From positions 558,001 through 622,000 of the forward strand of contig NZ_CP098415.1 of assembly GCF_023702125.1 (NCBI RefSeq): a stretch of DNA of 64,000 nt, given 5' to 3'. This stretch comes from Halorubrum hochsteinianum (GTDB lineage Archaea; Halobacteriota; Halobacteria; Halobacteriales; Haloferacaceae). The translations under genes and the position numbers were made by a program. Of the stretch, positions 17,796 to 25,977 are shown one piece after another. Positions within the stretch are counted from its first letter, which is position 1; every line of letters starts with the position of its first letter. The notes below the pieces were generated by a model, which was not told the origin of the DNA, made no database searches, and saw only the letters and a program-made list of their open reading frames with translations.

Positions 17796-18908
17796 CTATT
17801 CTTCCGAGGGGATCGGCGCGGTCACCGGACCGCCGTCGCGGACGGGGTCGTCGTGAGCGACCCGGAACCGCCAGTCCGGGCCGGTCTCCTCGCTCCCGGC
17901 CGCGAGGAGCGCGACCCCCGCGGGCCGTCCCCGCGGGTCCCGTCGCGTCACCGCCAGCGCCACCGGGAGCGTCGGGAGACGCCCGTCGGTCGGCGACAGC
18001 GCGTACCCCGAGACGCGGACCGTCCCGCCGTCCGAGGCCGAAGACCGGAGCTCTGGAGACCGTTCTTCGGGGACGACGCGCTCGTACCCGTCGACGAGCC
18101 CGACCGCCGCGAGTCGGTCGAACGCCGCGGTCACCGGGTCCGACGGCTCCGACGGATCGGCGGCCGACGACGCCGACAGATCGGGATCCGACGACGGCCG
18201 ATCGGCGGCGGGCGACTGTTCAGGGTCGGAGAGCCGGTCGGCGGCCGCGGACAGCACCGCCGCCTGCGTCTCGGGATCGAGGTGGCGTTCGAGCGCCGTC
18301 GCCATCGCTTCGAGGAGGCAGAGACAGAGGTCGTCCGGGTCGGAGCGCCGCTCCGCGAGCGCGAAGTACGCGTCCATCACCGCCGACTCGGCGCGGTCGT
18401 GGCCGCCGGCAGAGAGCGCCTCGAACGTCGCCGCCGCCGCGGCGTGACAGAACTCGACGCGGTCGCGGTGCCGACCGCGTTCCGGGGAGTCGCCGGCGGA
18501 CCGGGGGAGCGGCGACCCTCGACCGTCGCGGTCACCGCGGCGCGATCCCCCGGCCGCGCCGTCCACGACGCGATCGGAGAGTTCGTCGGTCGCTCGGTCG
18601 CCGAGGGGCGGGGCGAAACGGCGCGCGTCGTCGGCCCGCTCGTCCGTCGACGGCGGCTCCGGGCCGGCGAACTCCTGTCTGACGACGACGTCGTAGAAGG
18701 GCAGCCGCGGGTCGTACCGTCGGAGAGCGTCGCGGTACTGCTCCGTCGCTCGGGCGGCCGCGCGGGCGGTCTCCCGGCTGTCGAACCGCAGTCCGGCGGC
18801 GGGGACCGGCCGGTCGCCGTACCGCGCGCAGACGAGCGAGAACTCGCCGTCCGCGGCCGCGAGCGACTCGATGTGGTCCGCGATGTCCAGTAGCGTGGTT
18901 CCGATCAC
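17796..18908 (-). CDS. Conserved haloarchaeal protein of an iron-regulated operon
   Basis: A 370-residue soluble protein, function unknown. An N-terminal domain of about 75 residues (DIADHIESLAAADGEFSLVCARYGDRPVP through YDPRLPFYDVVVRQE) looks conserved. Low-complexity acidic linkers surround a central helical region (residues about 150-225) and a C-terminal domain. It starts with GTG at 18908. It is the last gene of the downstream iron operon, 31 bases after the flavoprotein gene, so a role in metal or cofactor handling is inferred from context only. Confidence 0.7.
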   Translation of the reverse strand: MIGTTLLDIADHIESLAAADGEFSLVCARYGDRPVPAAGLRFDSRETARAAARATEQYRDALRRYDPRLPFYDVVVRQEFAGPEPPSTDERADDARRFAPPLGDRATDELSDRVVDGAAGGSRRGDRDGRGSPLPRSAGDSPERGRHRDRVEFCHAAAAATFEALSAGGHDRAESAVMDAYFALAERRSDPDDLCLCLLEAMATALERHLDPETQAAVLSAAADRLSDPEQSPAADRPSSDPDLSASSAADPSEPSDPVTAAFDRLAAVGLVDGYERVVPEERSPELRSSASDGGTVRVSGYALSPTDGRLPTLPVALAVTRRDPRGRPAGVALLAAGSEETGPDWRFRVAHDDPVRDGGPVTAPIPSEE

Positions 18909-18939
18909 GTCGGTCTCCTCCGAGGGTCGTCCGTCGGGG

Positions 18940-19713
18940 TCACTCCTCTAGGCTCGGGTGGGTCTCCTGCGGGTCCGGGTGCGGCTCCGCGAACCGCTCG
19001 GGGATCGCGTCGAGCGCGGCCGCCTCGCGTTCCCGGCGCTCGTCGGCGTTGACCTCCTCGCAGCCCGGCGGCACGTCGCGGCCGCGGTCGGTGAAGTAGC
19101 CCTCGGGCGCGACCCAGTCGTGGTAGAAGAGCGCGTCGTCGTCCTCCAGAATCGTCACCCCGACCTCCGCGCCGTGGCCGGCGCAGACCGCGGCCTGGTG
19201 CGGCTTCTCCGCGAGTCGGCCGGCCGCGTACAGTCCGTCGACGCCGGTCCGACCGCGCTCGTCCGCGTCGACGTACGACTTCCCGCGGTCGAGGATTCCG
19301 ACCCCGTCGAGGGTCTCGAGGTAGCCTACCTCGTTCTTCGTCGCCGCGACGACGTACCGGGCCCGGACCGCGCCGTCACGCTCGTCAGCGTCGGTCTCGA
19401 CGACGAACCGAGCGCCGTCCGCGGCGTCGTCGCCCGGATCGATCGTCTCGATCCGGGTGACCCGGGCGTCGAGTCGGTCCGCGCCCGCCTCCGCCGCCTG
19501 CTCGCCGAGCAGGTCGAGGAGCCGGCGGGGGTCGACGCCGAGCGGGAAACCGGGGAAGTTCTCCAGCCGCGCGTTCCGGCGGAGGATCGACTCCCCGGGG
19601 TCGACGACGAGCGTGTCGAGCCCGTTCCGGGCCGTGAAGACGGCCGCGGAGAGGCCGGCGACGCCGCCCCCGACGACGACAACGTCGCGCGCGCCGGTCG
19701 GCCCATTGGTCAT
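18940..19713 (-). CDS. Thioredoxin-reductase-like FAD oxidoreductase (no CxxC)
   Basis: A 257-residue flavoprotein. The FAD-binding GGGVAGLSAAVFTARNG motif is N-terminal, LENFPGFPLGVD follows near residue 50, and the C-terminal FAD motif reads TGVDGLYAAGRLAEK. The redox CxxC of thioredoxin reductase is absent, and no second (NADPH) GxGxxA motif can be seen, which explains the short length. It is a paralogue of the flavoprotein at 23502-24518. Context in an iron operon suggests reductive release of iron or siderophore chemistry, an inference only. Confidence 0.8.
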   Translation of the reverse strand: MTNGPTGARDVVVVGGGVAGLSAAVFTARNGLDTLVVDPGESILRRNARLENFPGFPLGVDPRRLLDLLGEQAAEAGADRLDARVTRIETIDPGDDAADGARFVVETDADERDGAVRARYVVAATKNEVGYLETLDGVGILDRGKSYVDADERGRTGVDGLYAAGRLAEKPHQAAVCAGHGAEVGVTILEDDDALFYHDWVAPEGYFTDRGRDVPPGCEEVNADERREREAAALDAIPERFAEPHPDPQETHPSLEE

Positions 19714-19865
19714 CGGTCGAACACCCGTCGGCTCCGTCGGCGGCGGTCGCCCGCGCGCGTCTCGGTCGATTCCATACCCCTCGACGGGGACGCGCCGAGG
19801 TAGGGGCTTCGGTCGCGCGTCGCGCCCGCTCCCGGGAGCCGGACGGTCGACGGCCCCCCGGTCAT
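19710..19865 (-). CDS. Possible 51-residue basic ORF bridging two genes
   Basis: This frame begins at an ATG overlapping the stop of the 58-residue gene (ATGA) and ends in a TGA overlapping the ATG of the flavoprotein gene (ATGA). It encodes an Arg-rich peptide, MTGGPSTVRLPG to SRRVFDR. Perfect overlaps at both ends favour a translated coupling ORF. The biased composition of GC-rich DNA makes chance plausible, so this is only a candidate. Confidence 0.3.
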   Translation of the reverse strand: MTGGPSTVRLPGAGATRDRSPYLGASPSRGMESTETRAGDRRRRSRRVFDR

Positions 19866-20038
19866 CGGCGCACGCGGACCGGGCGCTCGGCGGCGATGAA
19901 CGGCTCGTCGCGGTCGGTCGCCGCGAACGCGAGGTCGCCGTCCGCGCCGCGTTCGACCCGCCACGTCGGCAGCGCGGGCACGTCGTAGTCGGTCGGGTCG
20001 CCGTACGTCGCCGCGACGACCCACTCGCGGGCGCGCAT
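19862..20038 (-). CDS. Small (58-residue) protein of the iron operon
   Basis: The frame starts with ATG immediately after the stop codon of the substrate-binding protein gene. It encodes MRAREWVVAATYGDPTDYDV at the N-terminus and ends in PFIAAERPVRVRR. The composition is protein-like, with Trp, Tyr and a balanced acidic/basic content, and third codon positions are GC-rich. There is no signal peptide. The function is unknown; the exact abutment to the transporter gene suggests co-translation. Confidence 0.65.
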   Translation of the reverse strand: MRAREWVVAATYGDPTDYDVPALPTWRVERGADGDLAFAATDRDEPFIAAERPVRVRR

Positions 20039-21271
20039 CTACAGGTCCCCGTTGATGGCGTCCGCGACGCGCTCCCGGTCGAACAGCCGTTCCTCCTCCG
20101 GGATCTCCGGGTACGGGCCCTCCTCGTAGCGCGGCCACTCGCCGAAGGCGTCGGGGTACAGCTGCTTCGCGGTCATCTCGATCTGGAAGAGGTTGAGGAT
20201 CGGCCCCTGGTACCGAGCGCCCTGCGGGTGGATGCGGTCGTTCCTGACCGCAGCGACCTCCGAGCCGACGGGGTCCTCCTCGAAGGCGGTCCGCCGCCCG
20301 GCCATGTCCGTCCCCGGCTCCATGCCGCCGAGATAGAGGATTACGTCGGGGTCGGCGTCGAGTATCGTCTCGAAGTCGACGACGGTCCCGGAGTCGATGC
20401 TCCCCTCGAAGGCGTCGCGCGGCCCGAGCGGACGGGTGTGCGCCGTGAGGAAGCCGGGGTTGCTCAGCGTGTACGCGTAGATCTCCTCGATGTCCGCGGC
20501 GGCGATCATGACCGCGCTCGGGCGCTCCTCCTCCGCGGGGATGTTCTCGTCGATCGTCGCGAGCAGTTCCTCGCGGACGCTCGCGAGCGCCTCGTAGCGC
20601 TCTCGCTCCTGAAAGGCCTCGGCGACGATCTCGAACTGCTCCCACAGGCCGTAGTACTGGTAGCCGTCGGCCCAGTCCTCGGGAGGGTCCTGGTGGCGGT
20701 CGGAGAGGGAGTTGCCGAACCACGGCGAGACGCGCTCGCCGATCTCGTCGATGTCCTCGCGGCTCCACGCGTCCTGTCGGGTGATCCACGCCGGGTCCGC
20801 GAGGTGGACGTCGCTGTCGAGTTCGTACAGCTTCTCCTTGCTCGGCTGCCACGAGGAGTACAGTCCCGTCCAGTCGAGCGAGACGCCCGGCAGGCGCTCG
20901 ACGTACTGGTTCCACAGGCCGTCGTAGTAGTCGGGCGCGTGCAGCGCGGTGATCCCGTCGCCCCGGCCGAGCGCGAACGCCATGTCCGCGTGGTGGGTGA
21001 GCCGCGTGAACACCGTCTCCGGCGGCGACTCGAACGTCGCCTCCCCCGTCGGCGAGATGGACACGGAGTAGCTCCCGTCGCTCTCGGTGTCCGCGTCAGA
21101 CCCCCCAGAGTCGCCGCCGTCGGAGCCGGTCTCGTTGCCGCCGTCGCCCGCGGAGTCGCCGTCGCCGCCGCCGGTACAGCCGGCGAGCAGGCCGCCGAGA
21201 GCGACCGTTCCGCCGTACTTCGCGAACGCTCTGCGGGTCAGGTCTCCGCGTGCCGCGTCGTCCCTGGACAT
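20039..21271 (-). CDS. Iron-siderophore-type ABC transporter substrate-binding lipoprotein
   Basis: A 410-residue protein. A Tat-type signal (TRRAFAKYGG) leads to the lipobox LLAGC with Cys32 as lipid anchor, followed by a Gly/Asp/Ser-rich tether typical of haloarchaeal lipoproteins. The mature part is a class III (FepB/BtuF-like) binding fold: PETVFTRLTHHADMAFALG and ILDADPDVILYLGG. It would capture a ferric complex outside the cell for the FecCD permease encoded upstream. Expression is probably leaderless: a TTAAAT-like element lies about 25 bases upstream, with an iron box between it and the start. Confidence 0.88.
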   Translation of the reverse strand: MSRDDAARGDLTRRAFAKYGGTVALGGLLAGCTGGGDGDSAGDGGNETGSDGGDSGGSDADTESDGSYSVSISPTGEATFESPPETVFTRLTHHADMAFALGRGDGITALHAPDYYDGLWNQYVERLPGVSLDWTGLYSSWQPSKEKLYELDSDVHLADPAWITRQDAWSREDIDEIGERVSPWFGNSLSDRHQDPPEDWADGYQYYGLWEQFEIVAEAFQERERYEALASVREELLATIDENIPAEEERPSAVMIAAADIEEIYAYTLSNPGFLTAHTRPLGPRDAFEGSIDSGTVVDFETILDADPDVILYLGGMEPGTDMAGRRTAFEEDPVGSEVAAVRNDRIHPQGARYQGPILNLFQIEMTAKQLYPDAFGEWPRYEEGPYPEIPEEERLFDRERVADAINGDL

Positions 21272-21275
21272 ACTT

Positions 21276-21289
21276 TTAGGCTAGCCTAA
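21276..21289. promoter_or_regulatory. DtxR-type iron box 1 (perfect palindrome)
   Basis: TTAGGCTAGCCTAA is a perfect 14-base palindrome. It sits between the TATA-like element and the ATG at 21271, where a bound repressor would block transcription. The form matches DtxR/IdeR/SirR-type sites. Confidence 0.85.
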
Positions 21290-21311
21290 AACAATTTAAC
21301 CGTTCCGATTC

Positions 21312-21325
21312 TTAGGACGGCCTAA
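21312..21325. promoter_or_regulatory. DtxR-type iron box 2
   Basis: TTAGGACGGCCTAA, a near-palindrome of the same TTAGG-N4-CCTAA form, lies 36 bases upstream of box 1 on the far side of the TATA-like element. Confidence 0.8.
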
Positions 21326-21366
21326 AAATGTCGCGGCCGATCGGGGTTCGGGCGCTTCGGGACGCG

Positions 21367-22290
21367 CTACCCCTCGTGCCGCGCCCGGATCGGCGTCACG
21401 CGCGGGCCGCGGTCGGTGTCGACGACCTCAGCGTCGACCCGGAACACGTCGGTGAGCAGTTCCTCGGTGACGACCTCCTCGGGCGGGCCGCGCGCCCGGA
21501 CCTCGCCGTCTTTGAGCGCGACCACGCGGTCGGCGAGCCGCGCGGCCTGCTCGATGTCGTGGAGGACGACGACGACGGTGACCTCGCTCTCCGAGCGGAG
21601 CGTCTCGATGATCTCCATCACCTCCATCTGGTGGTGGAGATCGAGGAACGTCGTCGGCTCGTCCAACAGGAGCACGTCGGTGTCCTGCGCGAGGATCATC
21701 GCGATCCACGCCAACTGCTTCTGTCCGCCGCTGAGGCTCCCGACCTCGCGGTCGCGCAGGTGACCGCAGCCGGCCAGATCGATGGCGCGCTCGACCGCGC
21801 GGGCGTCCTCGTCGGTCGTCCGCTCGAAGAAGCCGCGGTGCGGGTAGCGGCCGTGGTACACCAGGTCCTCGACGGTGATGCTGTCCGGCGACGTGCTCTC
21901 CTGCGAGAGCAGTCCGAGCTGCTTCGCGAGCGCCTTCGTGTCCATCGAGTGGACGTCGCGCCCGTCCAAGAGCACCGAGCCGTCCTCGGGCGCGATCTGG
22001 TTCGCCAACCCCTTCAGCAGGGTGCTCTTCCCGGAGCCGTTCGGCCCGACGAGGGCGGTGACCGCGCCCGGCTCGGCCGCGATCGACTCGCCGTCGATCA
22101 CCGGTTCCGGGGCGGTCGGGTAGCCCAACACGAGGTCCTCGGCGTCGAGGTCGCTCGGGTCGCTGCCGTCGGTTCCGAGTCCATCCGGATCGTCCGGCTC
22201 GTTCGCGGAGCGCGGTTCGTTCGCGCCGTCGAGTTCGTTCCCGCCGCTCGATTCCTCCGGTTCGGTCGCGTTCGCGCTGAAGATGGACAT
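21367..22290 (-). CDS. FepC/FhuC-type ABC transporter ATP-binding protein
   Basis: A 307-residue ATPase. An unusual acidic, repetitive N-terminal extension of about 50 residues (NELDGANEPRSANEPDD) precedes the core. Walker A is GPNGSGKST, the signature is LSGGQKQLAWIAMILAQ, Walker B is VLLLDEPTTFLD, and the switch His lies in VVLHDIEQA. It energises ferric-complex import with the FecCD permease. Its ATG directly follows the permease stop. Confidence 0.93.
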   Translation of the reverse strand: MSIFSANATEPEESSGGNELDGANEPRSANEPDDPDGLGTDGSDPSDLDAEDLVLGYPTAPEPVIDGESIAAEPGAVTALVGPNGSGKSTLLKGLANQIAPEDGSVLLDGRDVHSMDTKALAKQLGLLSQESTSPDSITVEDLVYHGRYPHRGFFERTTDEDARAVERAIDLAGCGHLRDREVGSLSGGQKQLAWIAMILAQDTDVLLLDEPTTFLDLHHQMEVMEIIETLRSESEVTVVVVLHDIEQAARLADRVVALKDGEVRARGPPEEVVTEELLTDVFRVDAEVVDTDRGPRVTPIRARHEG

Positions 22291-23505
22291 TCAGAGGTCA
22301 CCCATGTTCTGCTGTCGCCGCATCAGGTACAGGAAGTACGGTCCGCCGACCAGCCCGGTAACGATCCCGACCGGGACTTGCGCGTCCGCGCCGGTCAGCA
22401 CGCCCATCCCGAGGCGCGCTCCCACGTCGGCCCCGACCATCAGCGCCGGACCGACGAAGAGGCAGCCGACGATCACCCGCTTGTAGTCGCTGCCGACGAG
22501 GTTCCGGACCACGTGGGGGACGATGAGGCCCACAAAGCTCACGATGCCCGCCACCGCGATGCTGGCGGCCGCCGCCAGCACCGCGACCCCGGAGAGCGCG
22601 AACCGCACCCGCTCTATCGACATCCCCAGCGACTTCGCCGTCTGCTCGCCGAGGAGGAGGAGGTTCAGCTGGCGCGATCCCGCGAGCGACAGGGTCACCG
22701 CCACGAGCGTCCACGGGAGCGCCATCCGGACCTGCTCCCAGTCGGTCCCGGTCAGCGACCCGGTGGTCCACTGGATCGCCGACTGGACGACGCCGATGTC
22801 GTCGGCGAAGAAGAAGAGCCCGGTCTGGAGGCTGTTGAAGACGGTCCCGACGATGACGCCCGCGAGCACGAGCCGCACGGGACTGGTCCCGTTCTTCCAC
22901 GCGATGGCGTAGACGACGAGGAACGCCACCGAGCCCCCGAGCGCCGCGATGATCGGGAGGAACGCGGAGAGTCCGCCGAACACGACGAGCGTGAGCAGGA
23001 TCATCAGCCCCGCGCCCGAGGAGACGCCGAGGATGAACGGGCTGGCGAGCTCGTTCCGCGTCACCGCCTGGAAGATCGCGCCCGAGACCGCGAGGTTCAT
23101 CCCGACGACGACGCCGACGAGCACCCGCGGGAGCCGGATGTTCCAGACGACGAGCGTCTCGCGCGCGAGCCGCGGCAGTTCGCCCCGAAAGCCCGTGACC
23201 GCCCGCATCAGCTCCTCGCCGAGGAGGAAGTTGAGGAACCACCGCGGGTCGAGCAGGACGGCGGGGTCGAAGACGGCCCGCCACGCCTGCCCGACCGTCA
23301 TCGAGTACGTCCCGAAGCTCACCTGAACGAGCCCCGCGGCGGCGACGAGCGCGAGGCTCCCCGCGATCACCGTGGCGAGGCGCGGCTCGAACAGCCACCC
23401 GAGCCGGCTCCCCTCGACCGGTCGTCGAGAGGGGCCGCCGCCGACCGCCCGCCCCTCGCCGTCGGCGACGGAGCCGCCGTCGGTCCGCGTCTCCCGGCCG
23501 GTCAT
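22291..23505 (-). CDS. FecCD-family ABC transporter permease
   Basis: A 404-residue polytopic membrane protein. The ATG at 23505 overlaps the upstream stop (ATGA). After a soluble N-terminal tail of about 35 residues it has roughly nine to ten transmembrane segments, with the family block RLPRVLVGVVVGMNLAVSGA followed by FQAVTRNELASPFILGVSSG. GIVSFVGLIVPHVVRNLVG near the C-terminus is the coupling region. It carries siderophore or haem/cobalamin-type ligands; the iron box points to iron. Confidence 0.93.
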   Translation of the reverse strand: MTGRETRTDGGSVADGEGRAVGGGPSRRPVEGSRLGWLFEPRLATVIAGSLALVAAAGLVQVSFGTYSMTVGQAWRAVFDPAVLLDPRWFLNFLLGEELMRAVTGFRGELPRLARETLVVWNIRLPRVLVGVVVGMNLAVSGAIFQAVTRNELASPFILGVSSGAGLMILLTLVVFGGLSAFLPIIAALGGSVAFLVVYAIAWKNGTSPVRLVLAGVIVGTVFNSLQTGLFFFADDIGVVQSAIQWTTGSLTGTDWEQVRMALPWTLVAVTLSLAGSRQLNLLLLGEQTAKSLGMSIERVRFALSGVAVLAAAASIAVAGIVSFVGLIVPHVVRNLVGSDYKRVIVGCLFVGPALMVGADVGARLGMGVLTGADAQVPVGIVTGLVGGPYFLYLMRRQQNMGDL

Positions 23506-24518
23506 GGCGACGCCTCGTCGGGCCGCTCGGCGTCCGATTCGTCCCCCGCGAGGTGCGCCGCGACCGCCTCGTCGTCCATCGCGTCGAGCAGCGCGTCGGC
23601 CCCGTGGGCGTCGACGACCGCCTCCGGGTCGAGTCGCCCCGCGAGCGCGCGGCGGCCGGCCGCGGCGCGGGCCGCCTCCTCGTCGGCGTCGACGTACGAC
23701 GACAGCGCGTCGTCGACCGCGGCCTCCCGGACGCGCGCGAACCGCTCCGAGTCGGGGTCGACCGGGCCGTCGGCGTGCTCCTCGTCGAACCACTCGACCC
23801 ACCGGTCGCGGTCGGCCCACTCGTCGTCGAGTTCGGCCTCTCGGCGGACCCAGTCGACGCCCTCGGCCGCGTCGGGCCACCAGCCGGCGTCGATCCGGGC
23901 GTCGGCGACGACCCGCTTGCCGACCCGCGCGCCGCGGCCCGCGGCCGTGATCGCCTGCCGAGACGCCTCGGAGGGCGAGGCCACGTACAGCCCGTCGACG
24001 GGGGTCGTCCCGTCGCGGTCCGCGTACTCACGGTCGAAGTGCTCGTGGGTCTCGCCGCCGTGGTCGTGGACCTCGAACATCGCGTCGTCGTCGCCGAGGC
24101 CGCGGAGGTACTCCCCGTCGTAGCGCGTCGCCGCGATCACCCGGCGGGCCGCGACGGGGTCGCCCTCCTGCGGGCGGACGACGAGCCGCGGGCCGTCGGG
24201 GTCGGCGGATTCGGCGGAACCGTCGGATTCGGCGGAGTCGTCGGAGTCGTCGCCCGACCGTTCGACGGACTCGACGAGGTCGTCGACGAGCGCACAGCCC
24301 GCCCGCTCGACCTGCGCGCGCATGAGGTCCGAGAGCGTCCCGACGTCGATGCCGGCCGGGAACCCGGGGTAGTTCTCCAGGTGCGCGCAGCGCGCGAGCG
24401 ACGACCGGCCGCGGTCGAAGACGGCGACGTCGAGCCCCTCGCGCGCCGCGAACACCGCGGCGGCGCAGCCCGCGGGACCGGCCCCGACCACGACGACGTC
24501 GCGGTCGGGAGCGCTCAT
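23502..24518 (-). CDS. Thioredoxin-reductase-like FAD oxidoreductase with long C-terminal region
   Basis: A 338-residue flavoprotein starting at ATG 24518, which overlaps the stop of the binding-protein gene (ATGA). It has the FAD motif GAGPAGCAAAVFAAREG, LENYPGFPAGIDVG, and the late TPVDGLYVASPSEASRQAI. No CxxC or second nucleotide-binding motif is visible. The last about 130 residues are acidic and helical and are not shared with the 257-residue paralogue. It sits between binding protein and permease, a position that ties it closely to uptake of the transported complex. Confidence 0.8.
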   Translation of the reverse strand: MSAPDRDVVVVGAGPAGCAAAVFAAREGLDVAVFDRGRSSLARCAHLENYPGFPAGIDVGTLSDLMRAQVERAGCALVDDLVESVERSGDDSDDSAESDGSAESADPDGPRLVVRPQEGDPVAARRVIAATRYDGEYLRGLGDDDAMFEVHDHGGETHEHFDREYADRDGTTPVDGLYVASPSEASRQAITAAGRGARVGKRVVADARIDAGWWPDAAEGVDWVRREAELDDEWADRDRWVEWFDEEHADGPVDPDSERFARVREAAVDDALSSYVDADEEAARAAAGRRALAGRLDPEAVVDAHGADALLDAMDDEAVAAHLAGDESDAERPDEASP

Positions 24519-25768
24519 TCCGTCCCCCCGGTGACGATCGAGGCGACCTCGTCGCGGTCGAACAGCCGCTCGTCGGCCGGGATCTCCGGGTACGGCTGGC
24601 CGTCCTCGTAGCCGGGCCACTCGCCGAAGACCTCCGGGTAGAGCTGTTTCGCCGTCATCTCGATCTGGAACAGGTTCATGATCGGCCCCTGGTAGCGCAT
24701 CCCCTGCGCGTACACGCGGTCGTCCTGTACCGCGGTGAGTTCGCTCCCGACGGAGTGCGACCTGAGCCGCTCGCGGACGCTCGCCATCTCGTACCGGGGG
24801 GTGGCCCCCCACAGGTGGAGGATCACGTCCGGGTCGGCCTCCAGCATCCGCTCGTAGCCGACGCCGCCCCAGAGCCCGTCCCACACGTCGTCCTCGAAGG
24901 GATCGTCGGCGGCGAGCGGGCGGGTGTCGGCCAGCCAGAACCCCGGCCGGTTCAGGTGGTACGCCCAGAACTGCCCGTCGCCGAGGGTGACGCGGACGGC
25001 GGTCGGGCGCTCGTCCTCGGGCGGGAGGTCGGCCCGAATCGACGCGACGAGGTCCTCGTGAACCGAGCGCAGTCGCTCGTAGCGCTCGCGCTCCCGGAAC
25101 ACGTCGGCGACGCGGCCGAACAGCTCCCACAGCGTGTAGTACTCGTATGCGTCGGCGTATGCCTCGGTCGGGGAGGCGTGGGTCCCGCTGTAGAAGTTCC
25201 CGAAGAACGGGCCGACGGACTCGCTGACGTCGGCCACGTCGTCGACGCCCCAGTTGTCCTGCGTGACCGCCCACGCGGGGTCGAGGAGGTGGACGTCGCT
25301 GTCGAGGTCGTAGAAGAACTCCTTCGTGAAGTTCTCGTACGGGTTCGGAAGCCCCTCCCAGTCGAAGGAGACGCCGTCCAGCCGCTCGTAGTAGTTGTTC
25401 ATCGTCGGGCCGCCCATCTCCGGGACGAACATGGAGTTGACGGCGTCGCCGTGTCCGAGCGCGACCAGCATGTCCGCGTACTGGTTGTACATCGTGAACA
25501 CGTTCTCCGGCACGGAGTCGAACTCGACCTCGCCGACGGGCGCGATCGATGCGGTGTACGACCCCGCGTCGTCGTCCTCGCCCGACGAGTCGCCCTCGCC
25601 CGACGAGTCGTCTCCGTCCGCCAAGCCGTTTCCACCGCCGGATCCGGACCCGCTCGGCGTCGACTCGGTGCCGCTACACCCGGCGAGTAACCCCGCGCCG
25701 GCGACGGCTCCGCAGTACCTGATCGCGTCGCGCCGCGTGCCGGCGAGTCGGTCCGCGTCTCGTTCCAT
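24515..25768 (-). CDS. Second iron-siderophore-type substrate-binding lipoprotein
   Basis: A 417-residue paralogue of the product at 20039-21271, with the same TAKQLYPE/D-FGEWP and YPEIPA/EERLFDR C-terminal blocks. A twin-arginine stretch (GTRRDAIRYCG) leads to lipobox LLAGC with Cys31, then an acidic Ser/Asp linker. It is first in the upstream operon. A minus-strand TTTAATG about 25 bases before the ATG and an iron box next to the start suggest leaderless, iron-repressed expression. Confidence 0.88.
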   Translation of the reverse strand: MERDADRLAGTRRDAIRYCGAVAGAGLLAGCSGTESTPSGSGSGGGNGLADGDDSSGEGDSSGEDDDAGSYTASIAPVGEVEFDSVPENVFTMYNQYADMLVALGHGDAVNSMFVPEMGGPTMNNYYERLDGVSFDWEGLPNPYENFTKEFFYDLDSDVHLLDPAWAVTQDNWGVDDVADVSESVGPFFGNFYSGTHASPTEAYADAYEYYTLWELFGRVADVFRERERYERLRSVHEDLVASIRADLPPEDERPTAVRVTLGDGQFWAYHLNRPGFWLADTRPLAADDPFEDDVWDGLWGGVGYERMLEADPDVILHLWGATPRYEMASVRERLRSHSVGSELTAVQDDRVYAQGMRYQGPIMNLFQIEMTAKQLYPEVFGEWPGYEDGQPYPEIPADERLFDRDEVASIVTGGTE

Positions 25769-25773
25769 ATGGT

Positions 25774-25787
25774 TTAGGCCACCCTAA
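25774..25787. promoter_or_regulatory. DtxR-type iron box 3
   Basis: TTAGGCCACCCTAA, with intact half-sites, starts 6 bases upstream of the ATG at 25768, between it and the TATA-like element. Confidence 0.82.
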
Positions 25788-25809
25788 AGCATTAAAGCGG
25801 TTTCGAATG

Positions 25810-25823
25810 TTAGGCGAGCCTAA
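25810..25823. promoter_or_regulatory. DtxR-type iron box 4
   Basis: TTAGGCGAGCCTAA lies 36 bases upstream of box 3. Boxes 1 and 2 have the same 36-base spacing, so the two operons have matching control regions. Confidence 0.82.
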
Positions 25824-25977
25824 ACGTTCGTCGCGTTCGGCGGCCTCACGCGAACTCCGGGACGAAGGCGACTCGCGCGGTCGCGGGAGGACGGATCTGA
25901 TGCGTGCGTTCCGTCGGTGACCGGCCGCGACGCGCCCCTATCGCGCCCGTGGTCCGCGGCCCGCCCTCGGCGTCGGA

